Below are positions 1 through 8,775 of a stretch of DNA of 64,000 nt, one piece after another. Numbering within the stretch: position 1 is the stretch's first letter; the number at the start of each line of letters is the position of its first letter. The stretch is taken from the NCBI RefSeq assembly GCF_023074075.1, contig NZ_JADPKT010000074.1, forward strand, positions 62,001-126,000. Reading direction: 5' to 3'. The notes beneath the pieces are model-generated. The model worked only from the letters and a program-made list of their open reading frames with translations. It had not been told where the DNA came from and searched no databases. Made by a program: the position numbers and the translations under genes. Origin of the DNA: Bradyrhizobium sp. 138. Lineage in GTDB: Bacteria > Pseudomonadota > Alphaproteobacteria > Rhizobiales > Xanthobacteraceae.

Positions 1-932
1 TCGAGGCATTGTGCGAAGGTGGTGGAATTGCCGAGCGTGGAAGCGGCGACGTTGCAGAACACGCCAACGTCCTTGTTGCGCACCATCAGGCGCCGCAGCA
101 CCTGCACACAGCGCAGCATCACCATGTTGTCGATGCGCCCGATCAGCCCGGACGCCTCCGCGATGCTGATGAACTCCTCGGCTGCGATCAGCTGGTCGCG
201 CTCGTCGCGCAGGCGCGTCACCGCCTCGTAGAACCGCACCTTGCGCTGCGGCAGCGTCACCATCGGCTGGAGGAAGATGTCGATGCGGTTCTCGTCGATG
301 GCGTTGCGCAGCGTCGCCAGCAGTTGAGTCTGGTTGCGTCCGGAGGCCGTCTGCACCGGGGTGATGGTCTGGCTTTGGACCGCCGGCGCCGGCCGCGGCT
401 GCGCCAGCGGAGGCGGAGGTGCTGCGGGTGGCGGGGGAGGGGCAGTCGGCCGCTCGTCGAACGGCGCAACCAGATCGATCGGCGCCTCCGGCTCGGGCCC
501 GGCGGACGGGGCAGGAGCCGGCGCGGCGCCGGCCAGCAAGTCCTCGTGGGCCGACACGGTGCTCGCGAGCTGCCTGACCAATCCGCCAAGCTCGTTGATC
601 TCGCCGACCACCGACTGGATGCGGTCGGAGTTGACCGAATTGGACGAGGCGATGCGTCCCTCGATCGCAGCTAACCGGCGGCCGAACTCGGCCACCTGGC
701 GGGCGAGATCGGCGGTGCCGCGCGACAGATCGGCGATCTGGCCGCCGACGTCGCTGCGATCGCGCAGCCGCATCGATACCGCATTGTAGAGGATCAGGAA
801 GGTCAGCGCGGTCAGCGCCACGATCGCGGATTCGGTTCCGCTGATACCGGCGACGGCGTAGAGCACAAGCCCGAGCGAGGCCGCGACCAGAACCATGCAG
901 ATGGCGATGAAGATCGTCGAAATGCGAATCAT
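1..932 (-). CDS. EAL-domain protein, TipF-like (3' end outside window)
   Basis: Reads leftward off the window edge; 310 complete codons from the ATG at 932 are visible. Residues 4-50 form two hydrophobic segments, 60-130 look coiled-coil, 135-190 are a Pro/Ala-rich linker, and an EAL phosphodiesterase-like fold begins near 205. The signature Glu-Ala-Leu is Glu-Ala-Val (236-238), so cyclic-di-GMP hydrolysis is doubtful. This architecture (membrane anchor, coiled coil, degenerate EAL) matches TipF, a c-di-GMP-responsive flagellar assembly factor of Caulobacter. The role here is inferred from that layout. The C-terminal catalytic motifs lie outside the window and cannot be checked. Confidence 0.72.
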   Translation of the reverse strand, partial: MIRISTIFIAICMVLVAASLGLVLYAVAGISGTESAIVALTALTFLILYNAVSMRLRDRSDVGGQIADLSRGTADLARQVAEFGRRLAAIEGRIASSNSVNSDRIQSVVGEINELGGLVRQLASTVSAHEDLLAGAAPAPAPSAGPEPEAPIDLVAPFDERPTAPPPPPAAPPPPLAQPRPAPAVQSQTITPVQTASGRNQTQLLATLRNAIDENRIDIFLQPMVTLPQRKVRFYEAVTRLRDERDQLIAAEEFISIAEASGLIGRIDNMVMLRCVQVLRRLMVRNKDVGVFCNVAASTLGNSTTFAQCL

Positions 933-1095
933 GCCGCGCGTTACGCCTCAAGAGCTGACTGCCTCACCCGGGAAAACACGGGCCGCGTCCGAATCCCGTC
1001 ACGCCTCATGCTGCCCCAAGCCGAATGACCTTAACATCATTGTTGATTCGAGGGGATAGCGGCCTCAGGCCTGCGCGTTCTGGACGCTCGTGAAG

Positions 1096-2226
1096 TCAGG
1101 ATGGCGCGGCGGCGCCGACCGTATCGGCCGAGACGGCCTCGCGGGTGCCGAGCGGCTTGGGTTGTCCCGTGGTCGTGTCCTTCAGCGTCTGCCGCTCGAT
1201 CTCCGAGTTCAGCTCGGCGCCGAACATGATGACGATCGCCGACATCCACATCCACGTCATCAGGCCGATCGCCGCGCCGAGCGAGCCGTAGGTCGCGTTG
1301 TAATTGGCGAATTCCGAGAGATACCAGGACAGCAGCGCCGAGCCGGCGATCCAGAGGATGGCGGCGATCACCGCCCCGAGGCTCAGCCATTGCCAGCGCG
1401 GCGCATCGCGGCTGGGCGCGAAGCGGTACAGGATCGCCAGCGCCACCAGCAGGATGAGGAACAGCAGTGGCCATCGTGCCAGCGCCACGATCAGCTTGCT
1501 TTCGGGCGCCATGCCGAGATGATTGAGCGCGAGCGGGAAGGCGACGACGGCTCCCACCATCAGCAGCAGCGCGACGATGCCGCCGACCGTGAAGGCCAGC
1601 GACACCATGTTGAGCTTGATGAAGCTGCGCTTCTCGCGTTCCTCATAAGCGACGTTGAGGGCATCGAAGATCGCCTTGACGCCCGCATTGGCGCTCCAGA
1701 TCGCGAGCAGCAGGCCGAGCAGGAAGGTGGCCCCGAGCGTCGTGTTGCCATGCGACACCACGCGCGCGACCTGGTCCTCGACGATCTGGAACGAACCCTC
1801 GGGCAGCATGGTCGCAAGCGTCTGCAGATTGGCGCTGATCGTCGCGGGATCTGCGAACAGGCCGTAGGAGGAGACCACCGCCGTGACGGCGGGGAAAACC
1901 GCGAGCAGCCCAAAGAATACGACGCCGCCGGCGGTTGCCAGCAGCCGATCCTCGTCGATGCGCTGATAGGTGCGCCAGAAAATATCCTTCCAACCCGCCC
2001 AGGGGATCGTGAACGGGCTCTTCGCATGACGGCCGCGGCCGGGCTCCACGGCTGCACCCGCCGGATGCGTCTCCGGTGAATTCGTCTCGCCTTTGCGGTG
2101 GTCTTGGGGTGGTCCCGACGGGACCAGGCCAGCGTCCTGAAAGTAGCGCTCCGCAGTCAGCACGAAGACGGCCGTTGCCGCCACCAGCAGCCAGGAATCG
2201 ATCTGTTCGGAGCGCCGCACCGGCAT
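1096..2226 (-). CDS. YihY/BrkB-family inner-membrane protein
   Basis: 376 residues. After a short N-terminal hydrophobic segment (about 11-25) and a hydrophilic linker comes the family core with about six membrane spans, including the characteristic stretch around TYQRIDEDRLLATAGGVVFF and a second block near NYNATYGSLGAAIGLMTWMW. The family was once called ribonuclease BN, but that assignment was withdrawn; its members are integral membrane proteins of uncertain transport or envelope function. The ATG at 2226 abuts the stop of the upstream holin-like gene with no gap, so the two are probably co-translated. Confidence 0.85.
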   Translation of the reverse strand: MPVRRSEQIDSWLLVAATAVFVLTAERYFQDAGLVPSGPPQDHRKGETNSPETHPAGAAVEPGRGRHAKSPFTIPWAGWKDIFWRTYQRIDEDRLLATAGGVVFFGLLAVFPAVTAVVSSYGLFADPATISANLQTLATMLPEGSFQIVEDQVARVVSHGNTTLGATFLLGLLLAIWSANAGVKAIFDALNVAYEEREKRSFIKLNMVSLAFTVGGIVALLLMVGAVVAFPLALNHLGMAPESKLIVALARWPLLFLILLVALAILYRFAPSRDAPRWQWLSLGAVIAAILWIAGSALLSWYLSEFANYNATYGSLGAAIGLMTWMWMSAIVIMFGAELNSEIERQTLKDTTTGQPKPLGTREAVSADTVGAAAPS

Positions 2227-2814
2227 TCAAGCGTCCAATCTATGGCCGTGACGCCTGCGGCGCGCCGCTGTGTATCCTGCCAGTCCAATCGCAGCGAGCA
2301 TCAGGCCAAGCTGCACCGACCGATTGGTGCCAATGGGCCGGGCCTTTCTGCCATGGCCACGCTCGCCCGGCGCGAGCGGCACGAGCGGAATCGTCGTCGC
2401 GACCTCTTTAACGGCCTCCTTGACCGTCCCGCGCGGAATCCGCGGGGTCGCGATTGCAACGCGCAACCGGCTGGCCAATGGCACGATCGGCTTGGCTTTG
2501 CGCTTCATCTGCGCCATTGCCACCCCAGCGCAAACCGCCGCCAGCACCAGCAGCACGCCCGCGACGGCGCCGAAACCCCAGAACTGCCCGTAGGTGATGG
2601 CGATCCAGCGGTACAGGGCTATCAGTCCGACGAAGAATGCTGCCACGACGAACAGACCCGCGACCGCGAACAGCCCGCCGGCCACCGCGTACGACGTCAC
2701 CTTGCCGGTTGCCTGGCTAGTCTGGTCACGCAGATAGGATTGAGCGGCGCGTTTGACGTGGTTGAGCTTCAGCGCCATGCCGGCGCGCAGCAATTCGCCC
2801 GATGGCGCGAGCAT
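2227..2814 (-). CDS. Phage-holin-family (Holin-X / DUF1469-like) membrane protein
   Basis: 195 residues from the ATG at 2814, chosen because a clear GGAGG Shine-Dalgarno lies just upstream; longer in-frame starts have none and run into prmB. Two long hydrophobic helices occupy roughly residues 40-110, followed by a basic segment, a hydrophilic stretch and a third short helix before an Arg/His-rich tail. Chromosomal members of this family are not lysis proteins. They accompany envelope-stress genes and often sit next to YihY/BrkB genes, as here. The stop is immediately followed by the start of the BrkB gene. Confidence 0.75.
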   Translation of the reverse strand: MLAPSGELLRAGMALKLNHVKRAAQSYLRDQTSQATGKVTSYAVAGGLFAVAGLFVVAAFFVGLIALYRWIAITYGQFWGFGAVAGVLLVLAAVCAGVAMAQMKRKAKPIVPLASRLRVAIATPRIPRGTVKEAVKEVATTIPLVPLAPGERGHGRKARPIGTNRSVQLGLMLAAIGLAGYTAARRRRHGHRLDA

Positions 2815-2905
2815 GCGGACATCCTCCGGGAGCGAGAAAATTCGTCGGAAGATGAACGTGGCGGTATCTGACTTGTTCCGACGAAGCTCTGTCCGTCGTG
2901 AGGAA

Positions 2906-3865
2906 TCAGGCGAGATCGGCGGCTGCGATCCAGAACACCTCACCCTCGGAGTCCTCGGTGTCGAGCCAGAGCAGCGGCAGTTCCGGAAAGGCCTCATCGA
3001 CGAGTTCGCGGCCACGGCCGATCTCGCAGATCAGCCCGCCGTCCGGCGTGAGGTGATCGGGCGCTTCAAGCAGGATCCGGCGCACCACGTCGAGACCGTC
3101 GCGGCCGCCATCGAAGGCGAGCTTCGGCTCGGCCCGGCATTCCGGCGGCAGCGCGGCCATGCCTTCGGCATCGACATAGGGCGGATTGGTGATGATCAGG
3201 TCGTAGCGCGCATCGCCGAGCGGGGCAAACAGGTCGCCGCGATACAGGCTGATCCGGTCCTCGAGCCCGTATTCGCCGACATTGCGCGTGGCGACCTCGA
3301 ACGCGCCCTTGGAGATGTCGACGGCATCAACAGTGGCGTTCGGGAAATGATGCGCGGCGAGGATGGCGAGGCATCCCGATCCCGTGCAGAGATCGAGCAC
3401 GCGCTCGACCGCGGTGGGGTCGTCGATCAACGATCCGGCACCGCCTTCGCCGCCGAAATGCGACTCCAGCAGCTCGCCGATGAAGGAGCGCGGAACGATG
3501 ACGCGCTCGTCGACATAGAAGGGCAGGCCGCGCATGTAGATCTTGTTGACGAGATAGGCGGCCGGTTTGCGCGTGGTGACGCGCTGATGGATGAGATCGA
3601 GGATGGTCTTGCCCTCGGCGACCGTGACGCGCGCGTTGGCGAAAATCTCGAACTGTTCGGGATCGAGATGCAGCGCCTCGCTCACCAGGAAGGCAGCTTC
3701 GGCAACCGGATCGGTCGTGCCATGGGCAAAGGCGAGCTCGGCTTCGACAAAGCGGCTCACCCCATAGCGGACGTAATCGATCAGCGTGAGAAGTTCGCCC
3801 GGGGCGACCTTGGCAGGTTTTGGCGCGGCGCGGCCGCGCAGGGCCTTTTTGGTTGGTTTTGCCAT
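2906..3865 (-). CDS. prmB: Ribosomal protein L3 N5-glutamine methyltransferase PrmB
   Basis: 319 residues. It has a class I SAM-dependent fold with the glycine loop at DLCTGSGCLAI and the glutamine-methyltransferase signature NPPYVDAEGM. The N-terminal region (YGVSRFVEAELAFAHGT) and the block FYVDERVIVPRSFIGELL resemble PrmB of enterobacteria more closely than PrmC/HemK, which in rhizobia usually sits beside prfA. The predicted reaction is methylation of a glutamine in ribosomal protein L3. The ATG overlaps the moaE stop by one base (TGATG), indicating translational coupling. PrmC remains the alternative. Confidence 0.82.
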   Translation of the reverse strand: MAKPTKKALRGRAAPKPAKVAPGELLTLIDYVRYGVSRFVEAELAFAHGTTDPVAEAAFLVSEALHLDPEQFEIFANARVTVAEGKTILDLIHQRVTTRKPAAYLVNKIYMRGLPFYVDERVIVPRSFIGELLESHFGGEGGAGSLIDDPTAVERVLDLCTGSGCLAILAAHHFPNATVDAVDISKGAFEVATRNVGEYGLEDRISLYRGDLFAPLGDARYDLIITNPPYVDAEGMAALPPECRAEPKLAFDGGRDGLDVVRRILLEAPDHLTPDGGLICEIGRGRELVDEAFPELPLLWLDTEDSEGEVFWIAAADLA

Positions 3866-4347
3866 CAGGATTTGGTCCAGCGTGCGGCGGCTTCGTCGTC
3901 GCGGGCCTGGGCCTCGACCCAGCCGGTGCCGGTGGCGCTCTCTTCTTTCTTCCAGAACGGCGCGCTGGTCTTGAGATAGTCCATCAGGAACTCGGCCGCC
4001 TGGAAGGCGGCCTGGCGGTGCTGCGATGCGGTCAGCACCAGCACGATGTTCTCGCCCGGCATGAAGCGGCCGACGCGGTGGATGGCCGTGACGCCGTTCA
4101 GCGGCCAGCGCGAGATCGCCTCGTCGACGTGACGCTTGATCTCTTCTTCGGCCATGCCGGGGTAATGCTCGAGCGTCAGCGCGGCGATGTTGGCGCTGTC
4201 CTCGTCGGCGCGGCAGATGCCGGAGAAGCTCACGACGGCGCCGATATCGGTGCGGCTCTTGGTCAGGAGCGCGATTTCGCGGGCGATATCGAAATCGTCC
4301 TCCTGAATGCGGACGGTGACGGGGCAAGTGGCGACAGGGGGCGTCAT
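3865..4347 (-). CDS. moaE: Molybdopterin synthase catalytic subunit MoaE
   Basis: 160 residues. MoaE forms a heterotetramer with MoaD and converts cyclic pyranopterin monophosphate to molybdopterin in the cytoplasm. Conserved features visible are GAVVSFSGICR, the HYPGMAEEEI block, VGRFMPGE and the catalytic lysine motif PFWKKE near residue 132. It starts three bases after the moaD stop, so moaD-moaE are one transcription unit. The uvrC-pgsA-moaD-moaE order is common in alphaproteobacteria. The C-terminal tail after the lysine motif is slightly longer than in E. coli. Confidence 0.95.
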   Translation of the reverse strand: MTPPVATCPVTVRIQEDDFDIAREIALLTKSRTDIGAVVSFSGICRADEDSANIAALTLEHYPGMAEEEIKRHVDEAISRWPLNGVTAIHRVGRFMPGENIVLVLTASQHRQAAFQAAEFLMDYLKTSAPFWKKEESATGTGWVEAQARDDEAAARWTKS

Positions 4348-4350
4348 GGT

Positions 4351-4602
4351 CTAGCCGCCGGTCATCGGCGGGAAGAACGCGATTTCGCGCGCGCCGGTGA
4401 TCGCAGCGTCCGATTTGACATGGGCGTGGTCGATCGCGGCGCGGATCACCTTCGGCTTCTCGAACGCGTAGGCGTAGGTCTCGCTTTGGCTGGACAACCA
4501 GGCGATGAGCTCCGCGACGGTGCGCACGGTCGGGGGCGGCTCGATGGTCTCCTCCGCCTTGCCGACGCGCTCGCGCACCCAGGCGAAATACTTCACCTTC
4601 AT
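4351..4602 (-). CDS. moaD: Molybdopterin synthase sulfur carrier subunit MoaD
   Basis: 83 residues with the ubiquitin-like beta-grasp fold expected of MoaD, beginning MKVKYFAWVRE and ending in the essential Gly-Gly that becomes the thiocarboxylate sulfur donor. The start codon at 4602 overlaps the pgsA stop by four bases (ATGA), so it is translated with pgsA. MoaE follows three bases later. Together they supply the dithiolene sulfurs of the molybdenum cofactor. Confidence 0.93.
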   Translation of the reverse strand: MKVKYFAWVRERVGKAEETIEPPPTVRTVAELIAWLSSQSETYAYAFEKPKVIRAAIDHAHVKSDAAITGAREIAFFPPMTGG

Positions 4603-5216
4603 CCCTCGTCCTCCTTGATGAGGTGATGGATGCCGGCGCGGAAATAATCGTAGCCGGTGTAGATGGTCAGGATCGCCGAGGCCCACAGCAGCGCGAGGCC
4701 GATCATCGAGACGACGGGCACCACCTCGTCGCCGGCAGGTCCCGCGAGCAGGAAGCCGATCGCAACGAGCTGGACCGTGGTCTTCCACTTGGCAAGCTTG
4801 GTCACGGGCACGCTGACGCGGAGCGCGGCGAGGTATTCGCGCAGGCCCGAGACCAGGATCTCGCGGCACAGGATCACAATGGCGGCCCACAGCGACCAGC
4901 CATGGATGATGCCGTCGGCGGCCAGCATCAGCAGACAGGAGGCGACCAGCAGCTTGTCGGCGATCGGATCGAGCATCCGGCCGAATGCCGACTGCTGATT
5001 CCAGATCCGCGCATAATAGCCGTCGAGGTAATCGGTCACCGCGGCGCCGATGAAGATGGCCACCGCCACCCAGCGCAGCCACAGCGGCTGATCCAGAATC
5101 GACTGCGCATAGATACACCCGACCACGACCGGGATCGCGGCGATCCGGCCATAGGTCAGGATGTTCGGGAGGGACATCGCGCGGCTGGTCGTCCCTCGTG
5201 TCGTGGCGATGTTCAT
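4599..5216 (-). CDS. pgsA: CDP-diacylglycerol--glycerol-3-phosphate 3-phosphatidyltransferase
   Basis: 205 residues. PgsA makes phosphatidylglycerophosphate, the committed step to phosphatidylglycerol and cardiolipin, at the inner membrane. The CDP-alcohol phosphotransferase signature D-G-x2-A-R-x8-G-x3-D-x3-D is present (DYLDGYYARI through GRMLDPIADK), followed by four to five hydrophobic helices. I chose the ATG at 5216 because AGGACGG lies just before it; MSLPNILTYGR at 5177 is an alternative. The gene lies about 100 bases downstream of uvrC and overlaps moaD by four bases. Confidence 0.93.
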   Translation of the reverse strand: MNIATTRGTTSRAMSLPNILTYGRIAAIPVVVGCIYAQSILDQPLWLRWVAVAIFIGAAVTDYLDGYYARIWNQQSAFGRMLDPIADKLLVASCLLMLAADGIIHGWSLWAAIVILCREILVSGLREYLAALRVSVPVTKLAKWKTTVQLVAIGFLLAGPAGDEVVPVVSMIGLALLWASAILTIYTGYDYFRAGIHHLIKEDEG

Positions 5217-5322
5217 CCGTCCTACCAATACCGCTGCGGCCTGAAGGTCAACCGTTCCGCCCCCAGATGGGGTGCGGGATGCGACGAGCATATGACCCTA
5301 GCTCTCTTTTGCCCCCTTTAGT

Positions 5323-7365
5323 TCATCCCGGCTGGGGATGGAAATACTCGAAAATCCTGCGGGCACTCTCGGCGCTCACCCCCGGAACCTTGCCGAGATC
5401 GGCGATCGAGGCGCGTTCGATCTCCTTCAGGGTCCCGAAATGATGCAGCAAGGCACGTTTGCGTGACGGGCCGATGCCGGGAATCTCCTGCAAACCGGCC
5501 TCGCGGATGTCCTTCTTGCGCAGCTTGCGGTGCGAGCCGATGACGAAGCGGTGGGCCTCGTCGCGCAAACGCTGGATGAAATAGAGCACGGGGTCGCGCG
5601 GCTCCAGCTTGATGGCCTCGCGTTCCGGCATGAACAGGGTCTCGCGGCCGGCATCACGGTCCGGTCCCTTGGCGACCGACATCAGCGACACCTGGGTCAG
5701 GCCGAGATTTGCAAAGATCTCACGGACGGCGTTGAGCTGGCCGCGGCCGCCGTCGATGATGACGAGATCGGGCCATTGCGGGAAATCGTCGTCCTTCGCC
5801 TTGACCGCACCTTCCTCGGGCGGATTGATCAGGCGTTTGAAGCGCCGCTCCAGCACCTCGCGCATCATGGCGAAGTCGTCGCCGGGCGTGATCCCTTCCG
5901 ACTTGATGTTGAACTTGCGGTACTGGTTCTTCACAAAACCATCGGGGCCGGCGACGATCATGGCGCCCACCGCATTGGTGCCCTGGATGTGGCTGTTGTC
6001 GTAGACTTCGATGCGCTTGGGCGAATGCGGCAGGCTCAGCGTTGCCGCCATCGCGTCGAGCAGGCGGCTTTGCGTGGCGGTATCGGCGAGCTTGCGGCCC
6101 AGCGCCTCGCGCGCATTGGTCAGCGCGTGGATGACCAGTTCCTTCTTCTCGCCGCGCTTGGGCGCGGTGACCTCGACCTTGTGGCCGGCCTTGATCGCGA
6201 GCGCATTGGCGAGCAGCTCGCTCTCCTCGATTTCGTGCGAGAGCAGGATAACCTTCGGCGGCGGCTTGTCGTCGTAGAACTGGGCGAGGAAGGAACCGAG
6301 CACCTCTTCCGGGGTGAACGTCTTTTCCGCGCGCGGAAAATAGGCGCGGTTGCCCCAGTTCTGGCCGGTGCGGAAGAAGAACACCTCGACGCAGAAGAAG
6401 CCGCCCTCCTGGTGGATGGCGAACACGTCGGCTTCCTCGACCGTGCGCGGATTGATGCCCTGCTGCGATTGGATCGCTGACAGCGCGGCGAGGCGATCGC
6501 GGTAGAGCGCGGCGCGCTCGAACTCGAGCTCACCTGCCGCCTTCTCCATCTCGCCGGCAAGCTCCTGCTTGACCGCATGGCTCTTGCCGGACAGGAAGTC
6601 GCTCGCCTCGCGCACCAGCGTCGTATAGCCGCCGAAGTCGATCTCGCGGGTGCAGGGGCCGGCGCAGCGGCGGATCTGGTAGAGCAGGCAGGGCCGGGTG
6701 CGGCTCTCGAAGAAGGAATCGGTGCAGGAGCGGATCAGGAACGCGCGCTGCAGGGCGGTGATGGTGCGGTTGACCGCGCCGGCGGAGGCGAACGGACCGA
6801 AATAGCGCCCGGGCCGGCTCTGCGCGCCGCGATGTTTCAGGATCTGCGGCGCCCAATGGTCGCCGGTGATCAGGATATAGGGAAACGATTTGTCGTCGCG
6901 CAGCTGCACGTTGAAGCGCGGCCGAAGCTGCTTGATGAGGTTGGCTTCCAGCAGCAGCGCTTCGGTCTCGGTATTGGTCGAGACGATTTCCACGGTCACC
7001 GTGGCGGCGATCATGCGCAGGATGCGCGCCGGCTGCGGCGCATTCTGGCGCGCATAGTTCGAGAGGCGCTTTTTGACGTTCTTGGCTTTGCCGACGTAGA
7101 GCACGTCGGCGTTGGCATTGAGCATGCGATAGACGCCGGGCGAGGTGGGGGCGAGGCGGACCGCGTGTTCGATCGCCTCGTGGCCGCTCGCCAGCGGCCC
7201 TTCGCCGACCGCGCCGCTCTCCTCCAGGATATCAGGCAGCCGCGCATCATCCTCGTCGTCGCCGCCCGTGGTGGCAGGGTCGAGGTCCGGAGGCGTGTCG
7301 CTCGCGGCAGCCGGCGGCAGTTTGCGCGCGCGGTCGTCCGGATTGTCGGTGGAATCGTGAACCAT
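5323..7365 (-). CDS. uvrC: Excinuclease ABC subunit C
   Basis: 680 residues against about 610 in E. coli, the difference being an acidic N-terminal extension of roughly 70 residues. Domains in order: GIY-YIG nuclease (PGVYRMLNANADVLYVGKAK) for the 3' incision; a UVR motif that contacts UvrB (EMEKAAGELEFERAALYRDR); the RNase H-like nuclease for the 5' incision (YDNSHIQG and LVIIDGGRGQL); and tandem helix-hairpin-helix motifs at the C-terminus (IPGIGPSRKRALL). It acts in nucleotide excision repair with UvrA and with UvrB, which is encoded at 37126-40086. Confidence 0.97.
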   Translation of the reverse strand: MVHDSTDNPDDRARKLPPAAASDTPPDLDPATTGGDDEDDARLPDILEESGAVGEGPLASGHEAIEHAVRLAPTSPGVYRMLNANADVLYVGKAKNVKKRLSNYARQNAPQPARILRMIAATVTVEIVSTNTETEALLLEANLIKQLRPRFNVQLRDDKSFPYILITGDHWAPQILKHRGAQSRPGRYFGPFASAGAVNRTITALQRAFLIRSCTDSFFESRTRPCLLYQIRRCAGPCTREIDFGGYTTLVREASDFLSGKSHAVKQELAGEMEKAAGELEFERAALYRDRLAALSAIQSQQGINPRTVEEADVFAIHQEGGFFCVEVFFFRTGQNWGNRAYFPRAEKTFTPEEVLGSFLAQFYDDKPPPKVILLSHEIEESELLANALAIKAGHKVEVTAPKRGEKKELVIHALTNAREALGRKLADTATQSRLLDAMAATLSLPHSPKRIEVYDNSHIQGTNAVGAMIVAGPDGFVKNQYRKFNIKSEGITPGDDFAMMREVLERRFKRLINPPEEGAVKAKDDDFPQWPDLVIIDGGRGQLNAVREIFANLGLTQVSLMSVAKGPDRDAGRETLFMPEREAIKLEPRDPVLYFIQRLRDEAHRFVIGSHRKLRKKDIREAGLQEIPGIGPSRKRALLHHFGTLKEIERASIADLGKVPGVSAESARRIFEYFHPQPG

Positions 7366-7461
7366 GGAGCGAATTTAGGCGCTGGGGGTGCCGATTTGAA
7401 GTTCCGGCCCTGCGGCACGCACAGGAGGGCGGCGACGCAGTTCCCGGTAACACTTGCTTAA

Positions 7462-7496
7462 GCCTGTTAACAGCGCGGTAACCCGACTTAACAGGC
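7462..7496. promoter_or_regulatory. 9-bp inverted repeat in the uvrC/OMP divergent promoter region
   Basis: GCCTGTTAA at 7462-7470 is mirrored perfectly by TTAACAGGC at 7488-7496 with 17 bases between. It sits in an AT-richer patch about 100 bases upstream of uvrC and 120 upstream of the outer-membrane protein gene. The symmetry suggests a dimeric repressor or activator site; the bound protein is unknown. Confidence 0.4.
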
Positions 7497-7616
7497 CTTT
7501 AACTTAAAACTCTCGATAAATCTTACGCGAAAAAGTGGTGGTTCCGTAACCATGCGGTTTGCCTCGCGCGGCGGCGCGGGCATTCGCGGGGACGGCAGTT
7601 GCGTGTGGAGTGTGTG

Positions 7617-8240
7617 ATGAAGAGGCTCGTTGTGGGCGCAGCCGCGTTGGTTGCAGCTGGCTGGACAGCTTCGGCACAGGCCGCCGATCTCAATTACGGG
7701 CAGCGCGCGCCCTATACGGTCAACCAGCCGCTGAATGCGTATAGCTGGGCCGGCCCCTATCTCGGCGGCAACATCGGCTACGAATGGGGTTCGGTCGACA
7801 ACAATCCCTCAAAGCCGTCGGGCTTCGTCGGCGGCGTGCAGGCCGGTTACAACTTCCAGAACGGCCCGTTCGTGTTCGGCGTCGAGGGCGACATCCAGGC
7901 CGCCGGTGCCGATGACACCTTCGCGCCGTGGAAGTTCTCCAATCCGTGGTTCGGCACCCTGCGCGGCCGCGCGGGCTATGCCTTCAACAACGTGCTGTTC
8001 TACGGCACCGCCGGCCTCGCCTTCGGCGAGCTGCGCGCGCAGACCTTCGGCTGGTCTGAATCGCACACCACCGCCGGCTGGACCATCGGCGCCGGTGCGG
8101 AAGTCGGTCTGACGCCGAACTGGAGCGCCAAGCTCGAATATCTCTACATCGATCTGTCGACCAGTCAGTTCGCAATTACGGGCGTGTCAAACGGATATAG
8201 CGCCAGCGTTGTGCGCGCCGGCGTGAACTATCGCTTCTGA
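7617..8240 (+). CDS. Outer-membrane beta-barrel protein (Omp25/RopB-like)
   Basis: 207 residues. Residues 1-22 are a signal peptide ending SAQA. The mature part has the alternating Gly/aromatic pattern of an eight-stranded OmpA-like barrel (GPYLGGNIGYEWG, GGVQAGYNFQ, FGVEGDIQ, GRAGYAF, KLEYLYIDL) and ends VRAGVNYRF, the terminal phenylalanine being the usual Bam recognition signal. The ATG at 7617 has GGAG six bases upstream; a TTG at 7599 is less likely. Such small porin-like proteins are abundant in Rhizobiales outer membranes. An intrinsic terminator follows 30 bases after the stop. Confidence 0.88.
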   Translation: MKRLVVGAAALVAAGWTASAQAADLNYGQRAPYTVNQPLNAYSWAGPYLGGNIGYEWGSVDNNPSKPSGFVGGVQAGYNFQNGPFVFGVEGDIQAAGADDTFAPWKFSNPWFGTLRGRAGYAFNNVLFYGTAGLAFGELRAQTFGWSESHTTAGWTIGAGAEVGLTPNWSAKLEYLYIDLSTSQFAITGVSNGYSASVVRAGVNYRF

Positions 8241-8270
8241 TAGCTGAAGAAGAAAATACCGGACAACAAC

Positions 8271-8299
8271 TCCCGGCCGCTCGCGGCCGGGATTTTTTT
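8271..8299 (+). terminator. Intrinsic terminator of the outer-membrane protein gene
   Basis: TCCCGGCCG (8271-8279) pairs with CGGCCGGGA (8284-8292) around a four-base loop and is followed by seven T residues. This is the cleanest rho-independent terminator in the window. Confidence 0.9.
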
Positions 8300-8306
8300 C
8301 GCCAGG

Positions 8307-8522
8307 CTAAGACAGGATCACTAGGTTGACCGCTTTCGGTCCCTTGCCCTTCTTGTCCGGTTCGACTTCAAATGTGATGCGCTGTCCTTCGGCAAGGTCC
8401 TTCAGTCCGGCCCGCTCCACAGCAGTAATGTGCACGAAGACGTCGCGGCCACCGTCGTCAGGCTTGATGAAACCGTAGCCGCGTTCGCCGTTGAAAAACT
8501 TGACCGTTCCCGTCATGGCCAT
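8307..8522 (-). CDS. Cold-shock domain protein (CspA family)
   Basis: 71 residues, a single cold-shock domain with RNP1 (GYGFIKP) and RNP2 (VFVHITAV) RNA-binding motifs, so a nucleic-acid chaperone. The ATG at 8522 is chosen over 8516 because GGGGGAG is seven bases upstream of it. A 250-base gene-free region precedes it, long enough for a structured cold-shock 5' leader, though no defined element was recognised. It converges on the outer-membrane protein gene. Confidence 0.95.
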   Translation of the reverse strand: MAMTGTVKFFNGERGYGFIKPDDGGRDVFVHITAVERAGLKDLAEGQRITFEVEPDKKGKGPKAVNLVILS

Positions 8523-8775
8523 CGGGAAACTCCCCCTCATTGCTCCTCCGCCGCGACGCAGACTCACGTCACGACATGACCGGGCGTTACGGAGCCCGGG
8601 AGAGCTGGCCATCCTTGGGCGGACCTCAAAGGTCCGGCCGGATCTTTCTTAGGCCTTCACTCCGCCGCAACCATTCGCGGAAGCGGAACGTAAAGCCAGT
8701 CACGGAAACAGCATAATACGGTTCTCTGCAGATTGACTACCGCTCCTGCATCTTTTTCCCAAGAATGCCGGAGTG

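Noticed and set aside
1090..2079. Long plus-strand frame opposite the BrkB gene
   Set aside because: Arg/Asp/Gly-rich antisense translation typical of high-G+C genes, with no domain; the minus-strand BrkB protein is clearly real.
2815..3015. Possible N-terminal extension of the holin-like gene into prmB
   Set aside because: The extension overlaps prmB in another frame and is low-quality; the ATG at 2814 has a strong GGAGG site.
4603..5118. Longer frame in front of moaD
   Set aside because: It is the shadow of pgsA in another frame; moaD starts at 4602 with an ATGA overlap.
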